Source of the DNA: Patescibacteria group bacterium
GTDB taxonomy: Bacteria > Patescibacteriota > Minisyncoccia > Phycocordibacterales > UBA12079
DNA length: 17,477 bases
NCBI GenBank assembly: GCA_018821685.1
Contig: JAHJLO010000063.1
Location: forward strand, 1-17,477
Direction of reading: 5' to 3'
In this document: piece after piece, positions 6,123-12,345 of the stretch
How positions within the stretch are numbered: the stretch's first letter is position 1
Layout: every line of letters begins with the position of its first letter
Made by a program: the position numbers and the translations under genes
Notes under the pieces: model-generated
The model's database searches: none
What the model was told of the DNA's origin: nothing
What the model saw: only the letters and a program-made list of their open reading frames with translations

Positions 6123-6757
6123 CGAGAACTGACTTGCGAAGCAAGAAAAACAAAACCATGCTCACGATGCCACTGAATGCCAGGCTCGCCCCAACCCGCA
6201 CCCAACCAAGACCAGCCACCGTCCCAAAGCGTGCAAAGCAAGAACGGATCGCCGTCAGAATCTTTTACTGGCTCATGCATTGTGACTAACCAGTTAAGAC
6301 CCATCTGTTTGATTTCTTCATTCGTGAAATTTTCACGAATAAGACAGCCTATTTCTGTTGGCAAATTTTCACCATGGATTAAACCACGATGGTCGGCTTC
6401 GACTCGGATGTTCTTCGTTTTTCTCTCTTCGTCCGAGAATAATTTTCCAGGCAGAACGGTAAGATTGTAAACCTTACCCTTCTCGCAAGAAACAAAATTG
6501 GACGAACTCAAAATATCTTTCGCCCACGTAGAAAGCTCATGTCCTTTGGATTCCAGTCTTGAAATCCATTCTGGACCGGTGAATCCAAGACCCGTGAGTT
6601 TAAAACGGATCAATCCATCAGAGTCAGTTGTCCAACGCTGGACAGGTTCTGAAACAACCAACTCGCCACGAAGAAAAGCTTTCGCCCCCTCCTCACCACC
6701 TAGTCTATTAATAACAGCTTCAAACCAATTACCTGTGAGATGACCATACTTAGACAT
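6116..6757 (-). CDS. DGR target protein with C-terminal variable region
   Basis: A 213-aa protein with a strong AAAGGAGG 5 nt before the ATG. Residues 1-165 form a conserved-looking domain (NWFEAVINRLGGEEGAKAFL, 11-30; GCLIRENFTNEEIKQMGLNW near 140-158) of a type I recall from CPR DGR targets, with no known enzyme motif. VR covers residues 166-208: DSDGDP, then 14 residues differing from the TR-encoded version, then the fixed GFVFLASQ. The fixed and variable pattern fits a C-type-lectin-like fold in which the variable residues form a binding surface; this is inferred. There is no signal peptide or membrane segment, so the place of action is unknown. GC is high (39 of 60 bases in 6181-6240) against AT-rich neighbours. 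The gene has its own consensus promoter, a leader of about 175 nt and a terminator. The ligand cannot be predicted. Confidence 0.94.
   Translation of the reverse strand: MSKYGHLTGNWFEAVINRLGGEEGAKAFLRGELVVSEPVQRWTTDSDGLIRFKLTGLGFTGPEWISRLESKGHELSTWAKDILSSSNFVSCEKGKVYNLTVLPGKLFSDEERKTKNIRVEADHRGLIHGENLPTEIGCLIRENFTNEEIKQMGLNWLVTMHEPVKDSDGDPFLLCTLWDGGWSWLGAGWGEPGIQWHREHGFVFLASQVSSRD
6134..6261 (-). repeat. DGR variable repeat (VR)
   Basis: This is the 3' part of the target gene, aligned with TR over 128 bp with 18 substitutions, all at TR adenines. Amino-acid changes from TR to VR are N to F, L, D, G, G, I, H, H; D to G three times; Y to C; R to W; and K to E (14 residues). No stop codon was created. 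Fixed positions include Trp, Pro, the GFVFLAS end and the DSDGDP start, which probably hold the fold. Confidence 0.97.
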
Positions 6758-6932
6758 AAAGTCCTCCTTTCAGTTAATAACTGAATTTACTCAAGTCTTG
6801 TAGACAAGAGCTTTTATAAAAGCTACAAACCATTATTAGTCATAGCTAAAAATTTTCGATTTTTTATTAAACCTTATTTTCAAAAACTTTCAGCTATGGC
6901 CATTTCGCAAATTTTTTAAAGAACTAAATTAC
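6758..6932 (-). promoter_or_regulatory. Structured 5' leader of the target gene
   Basis: The predicted start near 6932 gives a leader of about 175 nt before the ATG. It contains a hairpin closed by CATAGCT and AGCTATG (6841-6898), the perfect palindrome AGCTTTTATAAAAGCT (6809-6824), CTTGTAGACAAG (6797-6808) and CAGTTAATAACTG (6771-6783), the last directly before the Shine-Dalgarno at 6763-6768. It could control translation or mRNA stability. No known riboswitch class is recognised. Confidence 0.45.
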
Positions 6933-6938
6933 ACAATC

Positions 6939-6966
6939 ATTATATATGACAGTCAACTTTTGTCAA
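6939..6966 (-). promoter_or_regulatory. Consensus sigma-70 promoter of the DGR target gene
   Basis: On the minus strand TTGACA (6966-6961) and TATAAT (6944-6939) are both perfect consensus boxes, spaced 16 bp apart. It sits directly after the tsaE stop and reads into the target gene. It is one of two places in the window with a full TTGACA box followed by a plausible -10. Confidence 0.85.
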
Positions 6967-7007
6967 GCTAAACCTGATATTTTCAAGAAATAATAGTAAT
7001 ACTTCAA

Positions 7008-7448
7008 TTAAAAAATAATTTCTCTTGTATTTTCATCTACAAACTTAAAATAAATTTTCTTGGTATTTTTAGGAAGAATATCGGCAATTTTTTCTGGCCA
7101 TTCTATTAAAATAATATTTTGAGGGTCAGTAGAGATTTTATCCCAACCTAAATCTTTCATTTCTTCCCCACTGTTTAAACGATAGGCATCTATATGAATA
7201 ATATGTTTAAAATTATTTTCTTTCGGTAATTTATAAATTTTTTCAATAACAAAAGTTGGGCTTGTTACGGTTTGTTTAACTCCAAAAGCAGAAACAAAAG
7301 ATTTTGTAAAAGTAGTTTTTCCAGAGCCTAAATCACCATACAAACCAACGACAACAGCTTCTCCAGCAAGCTTGCTATCGGAGGTTTTATTTGCGAAAGA
7401 TTCAGCAAATTTTTCCATCTCTTTTAGATTTTTTAAAATCTTTTTCAT
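7008..7448 (-). CDS. tsaE: tRNA t6A biosynthesis ATPase TsaE
   Basis: A 146-aa P-loop ATPase that supports the TsaB-TsaD complex in making threonylcarbamoyl-adenosine at position 37 of tRNAs reading ANN codons. Walker A is GDLGSGKTT (38-46). The family signatures VTSPTFVIEKIY (near 80-91), IHIDAYRL (near 104-111) and ILIEWPEKI (near 133-141) are all present. The length is normal for the family. There is no Shine-Dalgarno before the ATG. It stands between the terminator of the upstream membrane-protein unit (7499-7534) and the DGR target promoter. Neither tsaB nor tsaD is in the window. Confidence 0.95.
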   Translation of the reverse strand: MKKILKNLKEMEKFAESFANKTSDSKLAGEAVVVGLYGDLGSGKTTFTKSFVSAFGVKQTVTSPTFVIEKIYKLPKENNFKHIIHIDAYRLNSGEEMKDLGWDKISTDPQNIILIEWPEKIADILPKNTKKIYFKFVDENTREIIF

Positions 7449-7498
7449 TAAATTTATTTTAACACGAATAACTCTGCGTTACGAAGCAAAAAAACAAA

Positions 7499-7534
7499 AA
7501 ATACCGTAGCTGTTTCAATTCAGCTACGGTATTT
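7499..7534 (-). terminator. Terminator of the membrane-protein unit
   Basis: AAATACCGTAGCTG (7499-7512) pairs perfectly over 14 bp with its complement at 7521-7534 around an 8-nt loop. On the minus strand it runs into TTTTTTGTTTTTTT. It lies 41 nt beyond the stop of the gene ending at 7576 and before tsaE. Confidence 0.88.
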
Positions 7535-7575
7535 ATCTTTTTCTGAAGAATTAAAATCTTCTTTGGTTTTTTATT

Positions 7576-8226
7576 TTACAGGAAAAAAACTTCTACCTTT
7601 GTGATTTTTATACCCGACTCTTGGAAAAGGAGCTCCAAATTATCGATCAAAAAATCAGAGAGTTTTTCTTTCCCTGAATAGGGATTAAAACCCATAAATT
7701 TCTCCCGATGTTGGCAATTAAAATCCCAAATCAACGAGTGGACAGCTTGTTCAGGGTTAGAAGGAAATATCTTCTCACCCCAATTAACCGCCTGGAGATA
7801 TAATTCCGGAGTTCCCCCATACTCGAAAGTAACCTTGTAAAAAAGAAAGGTTTCCGTCTTAACATCCAAAACTTTTTTTCCGTAAGAAACAAGTTTACCT
7901 TTCTTCAATCTCGGATCATCCGGATGCAAAAATTTCTCACTTGAAGAAAACTCGACAACCGAAACCCATTTATTATCGAGGCCTTTGTTTATCACAAACT
8001 TACCGGGGGTATATTTAAAATTTGATAAACAAATCATCGCTGCCATAATAACGAACAACGTGAAACAACCCCCAGCAATGCAAATAGACGAAATAAATGT
8101 CAATACAATTCTTCTTTTATTAAAGAAAGCAAAAAAACAACAAAGAAAAATAAAAAGTACAAATACCAGGAAAAAATCTTTACCATTATCTCCAATAAAA
8201 AGCCAATTAAAAAAATCAATACCCAT
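7576..8226 (-). CDS. Unknown membrane-anchored protein, 216 aa
   Basis: I do not recognise this protein. The frame is open to 8259, but the ATG at 8226 is chosen because GGAGG lies 5 nt before it; the product then starts MGIDFFNWLF. Two membrane segments are clear, about residues 17-35 (FFLVFVLFIFLCCFFAFF) and 40-64 (ICIAGGCFTLFVIMAAMICL). About 150 residues follow, rich in charged and aromatic residues, with no catalytic motif I can name. The topology cannot be fixed, but the short loop between segments is basic (NKRR), which would place the N-terminus and the C-terminal domain outside by the positive-inside rule. It follows the gene at 8267-8503 by 40 nt and shares a terminator with it. Confidence 0.75.
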   Translation of the reverse strand: MGIDFFNWLFIGDNGKDFFLVFVLFIFLCCFFAFFNKRRIVLTFISSICIAGGCFTLFVIMAAMICLSNFKYTPGKFVINKGLDNKWVSVVEFSSSEKFLHPDDPRLKKGKLVSYGKKVLDVKTETFLFYKVTFEYGGTPELYLQAVNWGEKIFPSNPEQAVHSLIWDFNCQHREKFMGFNPYSGKEKLSDFLIDNLELLFQESGIKITKVEVFFL

Positions 8227-8266
8227 AACAACCTCCCTAAACGTTAAAATTAATTTCAAACGTAGA

Positions 8267-8503
8267 TTATTTTTTAGAAAGAGACCTTTCCTTAGTAAAC
8301 AGATTTCCTCCCAAAAAGAAAATTATCCAATTTAAACCATCGTAAATGTTAAAAAGCTCTCCTGAAAAAAGGAGGGGTTTTAATATAGCAGTGTATAGGA
8401 TAAGACAAGCCACCACCTTGAACCACCTATCTTTTCTATTTCTTGAACATAAACTAACAAAAACTCCCATAAGGAAGTAGTAAAACAATGTAGAAAAAGT
8501 CAC
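8267..8503 (-). CDS. Small unknown membrane protein, 78 aa
   Basis: The start is a GTG preceded by a strong GGGGAGG, 5 nt away, which supports translation. The product has three hydrophobic stretches (about residues 3-18, 29-45 and 56-68) with a basic RNRKDR loop between the first two and a lysine-rich tail, so it is probably an integral membrane protein with the basic loop inside. No family is recognised. It is the first gene of a leftward pair with the 216-aa membrane protein and is divergent from pilB across 153 bp, where their promoters must lie. Confidence 0.65.
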   Translation of the reverse strand: MTFSTLFYYFLMGVFVSLCSRNRKDRWFKVVACLILYTAILKPLLFSGELFNIYDGLNWIIFFLGGNLFTKERSLSKK

Positions 8504-8656
8504 GATTTCCTCCCCTTCTTTTTATATTTTCAATTTCTTTACCAGCTAATTTCTATTCAAAAGGTACTACAAAAGAACTAACATATCAAGACTAAACCCT
8601 AGCGTCTTTTGTGATATCATATAAATATATAAATTATTACTTTTTAATCGATTCTT

Positions 8657-10339
8657 ATGGTCAAATTCGACGAAGAAAAACAAATACAAAGAATAAAATC
8701 TTTACACAAAAAAGAGGAGGAGGAATTAGCTCAGATTCTTTCAGCTAAATACGGTGTCGAATATATAGATCTTACTGTTACTTCTGTAAATACAGATGCT
8801 CTAAAACTAATTCCCGAGAAAGAAGCCCGAGATAATAAAATAGCGGTTTTTAATATTTTTGATAAAACAATTAAGGTAGCCGTTCTCTCCCCCCAAAACC
8901 CAGACTCTCAAAAAACAATCGCAAAACTAAAAGAAAAGGGATTCGAACCTATAATCTACATGGTTTCAAATGCAAGTCTAGAAAAAACATGGAGCAGGTA
9001 TAAAGATATCTCTTTTTCAGTTAAAACCGAAGAAGGGGTAATGGATATAACAAACGAAACCATCGATGAATTTATGCGGGAGAAAAAAAGTATCGAAGAT
9101 GTCCAAAAAGTTTTGACGGCTATTCTTCAAACAACGACAGTAAATAAAATATCAAAGTTTTTTGATATGATAACAGCAAGTGCTATTTCTCTAGAATCCT
9201 CAGATATCCATATCGAACCAGAAGAAAATATTACCAGATTAAGATTTCGATTAGATGGAATTCTTACAAATATAATAGAGTTCGATAATAAAACCTACAA
9301 CCTAATTCTCTCGAGAACAAAACTAACAGCAGGGCTTAAATTAAATATAAAAAATAATGCCCAGGACGGACGTTTTAGTATTAAAATGAGCGATAATGAA
9401 ATCGAAGTAAGAACATCAACCATGCCTGGTTCCTATGGAGAATCTATCGTTCTTAGAATACTTAATCCAAAAAGCATCGGTGTTCATACAGAAAAACTTG
9501 GAATTGAACCTCATTTACTTGAAGTATTGATGAAAGAAATATCAAAACCAAATGGTATGATTTTGAACACAGGTCCAACAGGATCAGGTAAAACAACTAC
9601 TCTTTATTCTTTCCTTAACAAAATATATTCATCTAAAATAAAAATAATCACGATTGAAGACCCTATTGAATATCACATAAAAGGAATTACTCAAACCCAA
9701 GTCGATACAGAAAAGGGTTACACATTTGCTAAAGGTTTGAAGTCGGCTTTGAGACAAGACCCGGATGTTATGTTGGTTGGTGAGATTCGAGACATTGAGA
9801 CAGCAGAAATTGCTATCAACTCTGCCCTAACCGGTCACCTCGTTCTATCAACCCTTCACACAAATACAGCCGCGGGTACCTTCCCTCGTTTTATTGACCT
9901 TGGTGTCAACCCAAAGGTTCTAGGTTCTGCTATTAACATAACAATGGCCCAAAGGCTCGTTAGAAAACTCTGTTCTTCCTGTAAAAAAGAAGTTGTCATG
10001 GAAGCAGGTGAAAAAAAGATTATTGATAAAATCGTTGGGGGAATTTTTGATAAAGAAAAATATCCAAGACCAGCAACAGACAAGATATTTAAACCGTCGG
10101 GTTGTTCTGAATGTAATAATATTGGTTATAAAGGAAGAATTGGTGTTTACGAAGCTATTTTAGTTAACGAAGCTATCGAAGATATCATAACAACAAACCC
10201 TAGCGAAAGAGAAATTAGAAAGGTTGCCAAAAGCCAAGGTTTATTGGATATGAAAGAAGATGGTGTTCTAAAGGTGTTAAATGGTGTAACATCTTTAGAA
10301 GAACTAATGAGAGTAATTGATTTGGAAGAAGGATTTTAA
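8657..10339 (+). CDS. pilB: Type IV pilus assembly ATPase (PilB/GspE family)
   Basis: A 560-aa cytoplasmic hexameric ATPase that drives pilin polymerisation. An N-terminal MshE/T2SSE-N-like domain (about 15-120, with ILSAKYGVEYIDLT) precedes the motor. Motor motifs: DIHIEP and RFRLDG in the N2 domain (about 180-205), Walker A GPTGSGKTTT (306-315), the aspartate box IITIEDPIEY, Walker B-type DPDVMLVGEIRDIETAE, and the histidine-box stretch TGHLVLSTLHTN. A tetracysteine zinc site follows (CSSC, then CSEC about 45 residues later), typical of assembly rather than retraction ATPases. The length is normal for PilB. No other pilus gene is nearby, so the pilus or competence system is encoded elsewhere; GspE naming is equally possible. 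No Shine-Dalgarno precedes the ATG. Confidence 0.95.
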   Translation: MVKFDEEKQIQRIKSLHKKEEEELAQILSAKYGVEYIDLTVTSVNTDALKLIPEKEARDNKIAVFNIFDKTIKVAVLSPQNPDSQKTIAKLKEKGFEPIIYMVSNASLEKTWSRYKDISFSVKTEEGVMDITNETIDEFMREKKSIEDVQKVLTAILQTTTVNKISKFFDMITASAISLESSDIHIEPEENITRLRFRLDGILTNIIEFDNKTYNLILSRTKLTAGLKLNIKNNAQDGRFSIKMSDNEIEVRTSTMPGSYGESIVLRILNPKSIGVHTEKLGIEPHLLEVLMKEISKPNGMILNTGPTGSGKTTTLYSFLNKIYSSKIKIITIEDPIEYHIKGITQTQVDTEKGYTFAKGLKSALRQDPDVMLVGEIRDIETAEIAINSALTGHLVLSTLHTNTAAGTFPRFIDLGVNPKVLGSAINITMAQRLVRKLCSSCKKEVVMEAGEKKIIDKIVGGIFDKEKYPRPATDKIFKPSGCSECNNIGYKGRIGVYEAILVNEAIEDIITTNPSEREIRKVAKSQGLLDMKEDGVLKVLNGVTSLEELMRVIDLEEGF

Positions 10340-10368
10340 ATTAAAAACCAACATCGGGTTAAATAAAA

Positions 10369-10519
10369 AAATTCCAGCTAATAAATCTCTAAGTAAAAGT
10401 AAATAAATTATATAAATATTCAAATTAAGGATGATTGCAGCCACTTACCTTAAAGGTAAGTACCAAAAAGTCCTTATTCGAATACCCCAATTTACTTAGA
10501 GATTTATGAGCTGGAATTT
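10369..10519 (-). ncRNA. Candidate structured RNA, long three-tier hairpin
   Basis: Arms 10369-10397 and 10491-10519 are 29 nt each with one mismatch. Inside is a second stem (10417-10431 with 10471-10484, 14 bp with one bulge and one G-U) and an apical hairpin ACTTACC/GGTAAGT (10443-10461). The outer and middle stems are separated by an asymmetric loop of 6 and 19 nt. On the minus strand TTGACA (10545-10540) with TATTAA 16 bp away lies directly upstream, and the stem runs into TTTTTTT at the other end, so transcription would be leftward, about 145 nt, from near 10511. The shape recalls 6S RNA (long closing stem, open central bubble, apical stem), but sequence identity with 6S is not shown. 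A MITE or an elaborate terminator of pilB is the alternative. Confidence 0.6.
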
Positions 10520-10545
10520 AATAAACTAAATACCGCAGATGTCAA
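10518..10545 (-). promoter_or_regulatory. Candidate promoter of the structured RNA
   Basis: TTGACA (10545-10540), 16-bp spacer, TATTAA (10523-10518) on the minus strand. The -35 is a perfect match and the -10 matches 4 of 6. It faces the structured element and is antisense to the ruvB leader. Confidence 0.5.
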
Positions 10546-10585
10546 TATTTAAATTCAAGAGAAAGTTTAGCACACACAAATAAAC

Positions 10586-11596
10586 ATGTCAAGAGAAAAA
10601 GAAGAAAAAATTACAGAGACCAAAGATGAGTTGTTTTTAGACCACGCACTTCGCCCTTCCAAATGGGACGAATATATAGGGCAAAATAATATAAAAAATA
10701 ACTTACATATACTTCTAACAGCAGCTAAAGAGAGAAACCATCAGCCAGAACATATTCTTTTCTATGGCCCTCCTGGATTAGGAAAAACAACATTGGCACA
10801 TTTAATTTCAAAAGAAATTGGTGGCAACATGAAAATAACCTCTGGTCCGGCAATTGAAAAAGTCGGAGACCTCGCTTCTATTTTAACAAATCTCTCTTCA
10901 GGCGATATTCTCTTTGTGGATGAAATCCACCGTTTAAATAAAACCATTGAAGAAATTCTCTACCCCGCCATGGAGTCGGGTACTTTAGATATAATTATAG
11001 GGAAAGGTCCTTCTGCAAGAACAATTCAATTAGAGTTACCTCCTTTTACATTAATTTCTGCAACAACAAGAATAGCGATGATGTCGTCTCCCCTTCGCTC
11101 TCGTTTCTCAGGAGGAACCTTTAGATTAGAATTTTATAAAAATGAAGAAATCGCAGATATTATAAAAAGATCAGCTAGTATTTTAGGTATTGAAATAAAA
11201 GAAGAAACCGCCCTCGAAATTGCAAAAAGAAGTCGTTTTACCCCGAGAACCGCAAACTTTCTACTAAAAAGATGTCGTGATTTTGCCCAAGTAAACAAGG
11301 AAGATTTAAATAAAGAAGCTGTGGACAAAACATTACTTCTTTTAGGAATTGATGAACTAGGGCTAAATGAATCCGACAGAAGTGTTCTTTCAACTATTAT
11401 TGAAAAATTTAAAGGCGGGCCTGTTGGTTTAAATACTTTAGCAGCCGCGCTATCAGAAGAACAAGCAACAATCGAGGAAGTAAATGAACCCTACTTAATT
11501 CAATTAGGTCTTTTAGATAGAACTCCAAGAGGAAGAATAGTCACAGAAAAAGGATACCAACATATGAACATCAAATATCCTGAGAACAAAAATTAA
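10586..11596 (+). CDS. ruvB: Holliday junction branch migration helicase RuvB
   Basis: A 336-aa AAA+ ATPase that with RuvA drives branch migration at Holliday junctions. The start RPSKWDEYIGQNNIKNNL fits the family. Walker A GPPGLGKTT (61-69), Walker B LFVDEIHRL with D112 and E113, sensor I region LISATTRIAMMSSPLRSRF with the arginine finger, and the C-terminal winged helix with RTPRGRIVTEKGYQHM are present. The length is normal for the family. There is no Shine-Dalgarno before the ATG at 10586. It precedes yebC and ruvC on the same strand, but the 106-bp and 115-bp gaps, with a strong hairpin after yebC, suggest separate transcripts. ruvA is not in the window. Confidence 0.98.
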   Translation: MSREKEEKITETKDELFLDHALRPSKWDEYIGQNNIKNNLHILLTAAKERNHQPEHILFYGPPGLGKTTLAHLISKEIGGNMKITSGPAIEKVGDLASILTNLSSGDILFVDEIHRLNKTIEEILYPAMESGTLDIIIGKGPSARTIQLELPPFTLISATTRIAMMSSPLRSRFSGGTFRLEFYKNEEIADIIKRSASILGIEIKEETALEIAKRSRFTPRTANFLLKRCRDFAQVNKEDLNKEAVDKTLLLLGIDELGLNESDRSVLSTIIEKFKGGPVGLNTLAAALSEEQATIEEVNEPYLIQLGLLDRTPRGRIVTEKGYQHMNIKYPENKN

Positions 11597-11657
11597 AAAA
11601 CCCTCCTACAATAAAATAGGTGCAGACAAATTTATTTTCTTGATTTAATTTATCTTT

Positions 11658-11663
11658 TATAAT
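11658..11663 (+). promoter_or_regulatory. -10 box upstream of yebC
   Basis: A perfect TATAAT lies 39 nt before the yebC ATG. No -35 at the right distance is convincing; TTGATT (11640-11645) is only 12 bp away. Confidence 0.35.
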
Positions 11664-11702
11664 ATCGTTAATGTATATAAAAGCTAAATTAAATTAAAAA
11701 AT

Positions 11703-12230
11703 ATGTCAGGACATAATAAATGGTCAAAAATAAAGAATAAAAAAGCGGCTACCGATGCTCAAAAAAGTAAAATTTTTTCTAAACTCGTAAAACTTATCCA
11801 AAACGAAGCAAAATCCAGTGGAGGTGATATTAATTCACCAAGCCTAAAAGCAGCCATTGAAAAAGCTCGAAAAGCTAACATGCCCTCTGATAATATAGAC
11901 AGGGCTGTAAAAAAAGGAGCGAGTAGCGATACGGTAATGGAAACTGTCGTTTACGAAGCCTACGGTCCAGGAGGTGTCGCTATGATAATCGACGGATTGA
12001 CCGACAACCGAAACAAAACGGCTCAAGAAGTTCGCCACATTTTAACAAGAAATGGCTTTTCTTTAGCAGAGCCAGGATCAGCTTCTTGGGCATTTGAAAA
12101 GGTAGGTGGTGAATACCAACCAAATACAATGACGGAAGTTTCAGACGAAGACGGAGAAAAATTAGATGGATTAATTGAGGAATTAGAAGAAAATGACGAC
12201 GTTCAGGAAGTCTACACAAACGCTGAATAA
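11703..12230 (+). CDS. yebC: YebC/PmpR/TACO1-family protein with internal deletion
   Basis: A 175-aa member of the YebC family, first described as DNA-binding regulators and now known to help ribosomes through difficult sequences such as proline runs. The start MSGHNKWSKIKNKKAATDA and residues 50-90 (KAAIEKARKANMPSDNIDRA) are classic domain I. Family members are normally about 235-250 aa. Here domain II begins (VYEAYGPGGVAMIIDGLTDNRNKT), then after SWAFEKVG the sequence jumps to SDEDGEKLDGLIEELEENDD and the usual ending VQEVYTNAE. So about 60 residues matching domain III, an insertion within domain II, are missing, while the fold on both sides is kept. This looks like a clean lineage-level loss, not decay. 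There is no Shine-Dalgarno; an 80-bp palindrome covers the stop codon. Confidence 0.95.
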   Translation: MSGHNKWSKIKNKKAATDAQKSKIFSKLVKLIQNEAKSSGGDINSPSLKAAIEKARKANMPSDNIDRAVKKGASSDTVMETVVYEAYGPGGVAMIIDGLTDNRNKTAQEVRHILTRNGFSLAEPGSASWAFEKVGGEYQPNTMTEVSDEDGEKLDGLIEELEENDDVQEVYTNAE

Positions 12231-12306
12231 ATAAATTTAAAAATAAGACAAAAAACTCTGAAAGAAATCTTTCAGAGTTTTTTGTCTTGTTTTTAAATTT
12301 ATTTAT
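12227..12306 (+). terminator. 38-bp-arm hairpin terminator of yebC
   Basis: Arms 12227-12264 and 12269-12306 are 38 nt each with one mismatch around an AAAT loop. The core AACTCTGAAAG/CTTTCAGAGTT is followed by TTTTTTG. It includes the last bases of the yebC stop codon, so the stem begins inside the gene. Confidence 0.88.
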
Positions 12307-12333
12307 GTACTAGATACTTATTATTTATTACTT

Positions 12334-12339
12334 TATACT
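12334..12339 (+). promoter_or_regulatory. -10 box of ruvC, leaderless type
   Basis: TATACT ends 6 nt before the ruvC ATG, with TACTAGATACT about 15 nt further upstream (12308-12318), in the same arrangement as before holA. A start at or next to the ATG is predicted. Confidence 0.45.
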
Positions 12340-12345
12340 TTTATT

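Larger units (their letters stand above)
4258..6966 (-). mobile_element. Diversity-generating retroelement (complete cassette)
   Basis: This is a full DGR: reverse transcriptase (4258-5259), accessory protein Avd (5322-5636, opposite strand), template repeat TR (5657-5784), hairpins (5623-5646, 6045-6084, 6087-6122), and a target gene (6116-6757) ending in variable repeat VR (6134-6261), driven by a consensus promoter at 6939-6966. All 18 TR/VR differences are at TR adenines on the coding strand. In known DGRs, RT with Avd copies TR RNA into cDNA with errors at adenines, and the cDNA replaces VR. No transposase, integrase or flanking repeats were seen, so the cassette appears chromosomal between tsaE and polA. 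The order on the minus strand is target, TR, inverted avd, RT. Confidence 0.97.

Noticed and set aside
6016..6219. 67-aa minus-strand frame overlapping VR and the terminator hairpin
   Set aside because: Shadow of the target gene in another frame that reads through the terminator stem.
5640..6270. CRISPR or tandem repeat array
   Set aside because: Only two copies 477 bp apart with adenine-biased differences, which is a TR/VR pair and not an array.
6177..6743. Two plus-strand frames opposite the target gene
   Set aside because: Antisense shadows of a GC-richer gene. No start signals, and the composition follows the opposite strand's codons.
7985..8335. 116-aa plus-strand frame rich in lysine
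   Set aside because: Antisense to the membrane-protein gene with a strong SD on the other strand; low-complexity K/Q content.
10362..10525. MITE with AATAAA target duplication
   Set aside because: AATAAA flanks both sides of the 29-bp inverted repeat, but the region is so AT-rich that this match carries little weight, and the promoter and U-tail favour an RNA gene. Not excluded.
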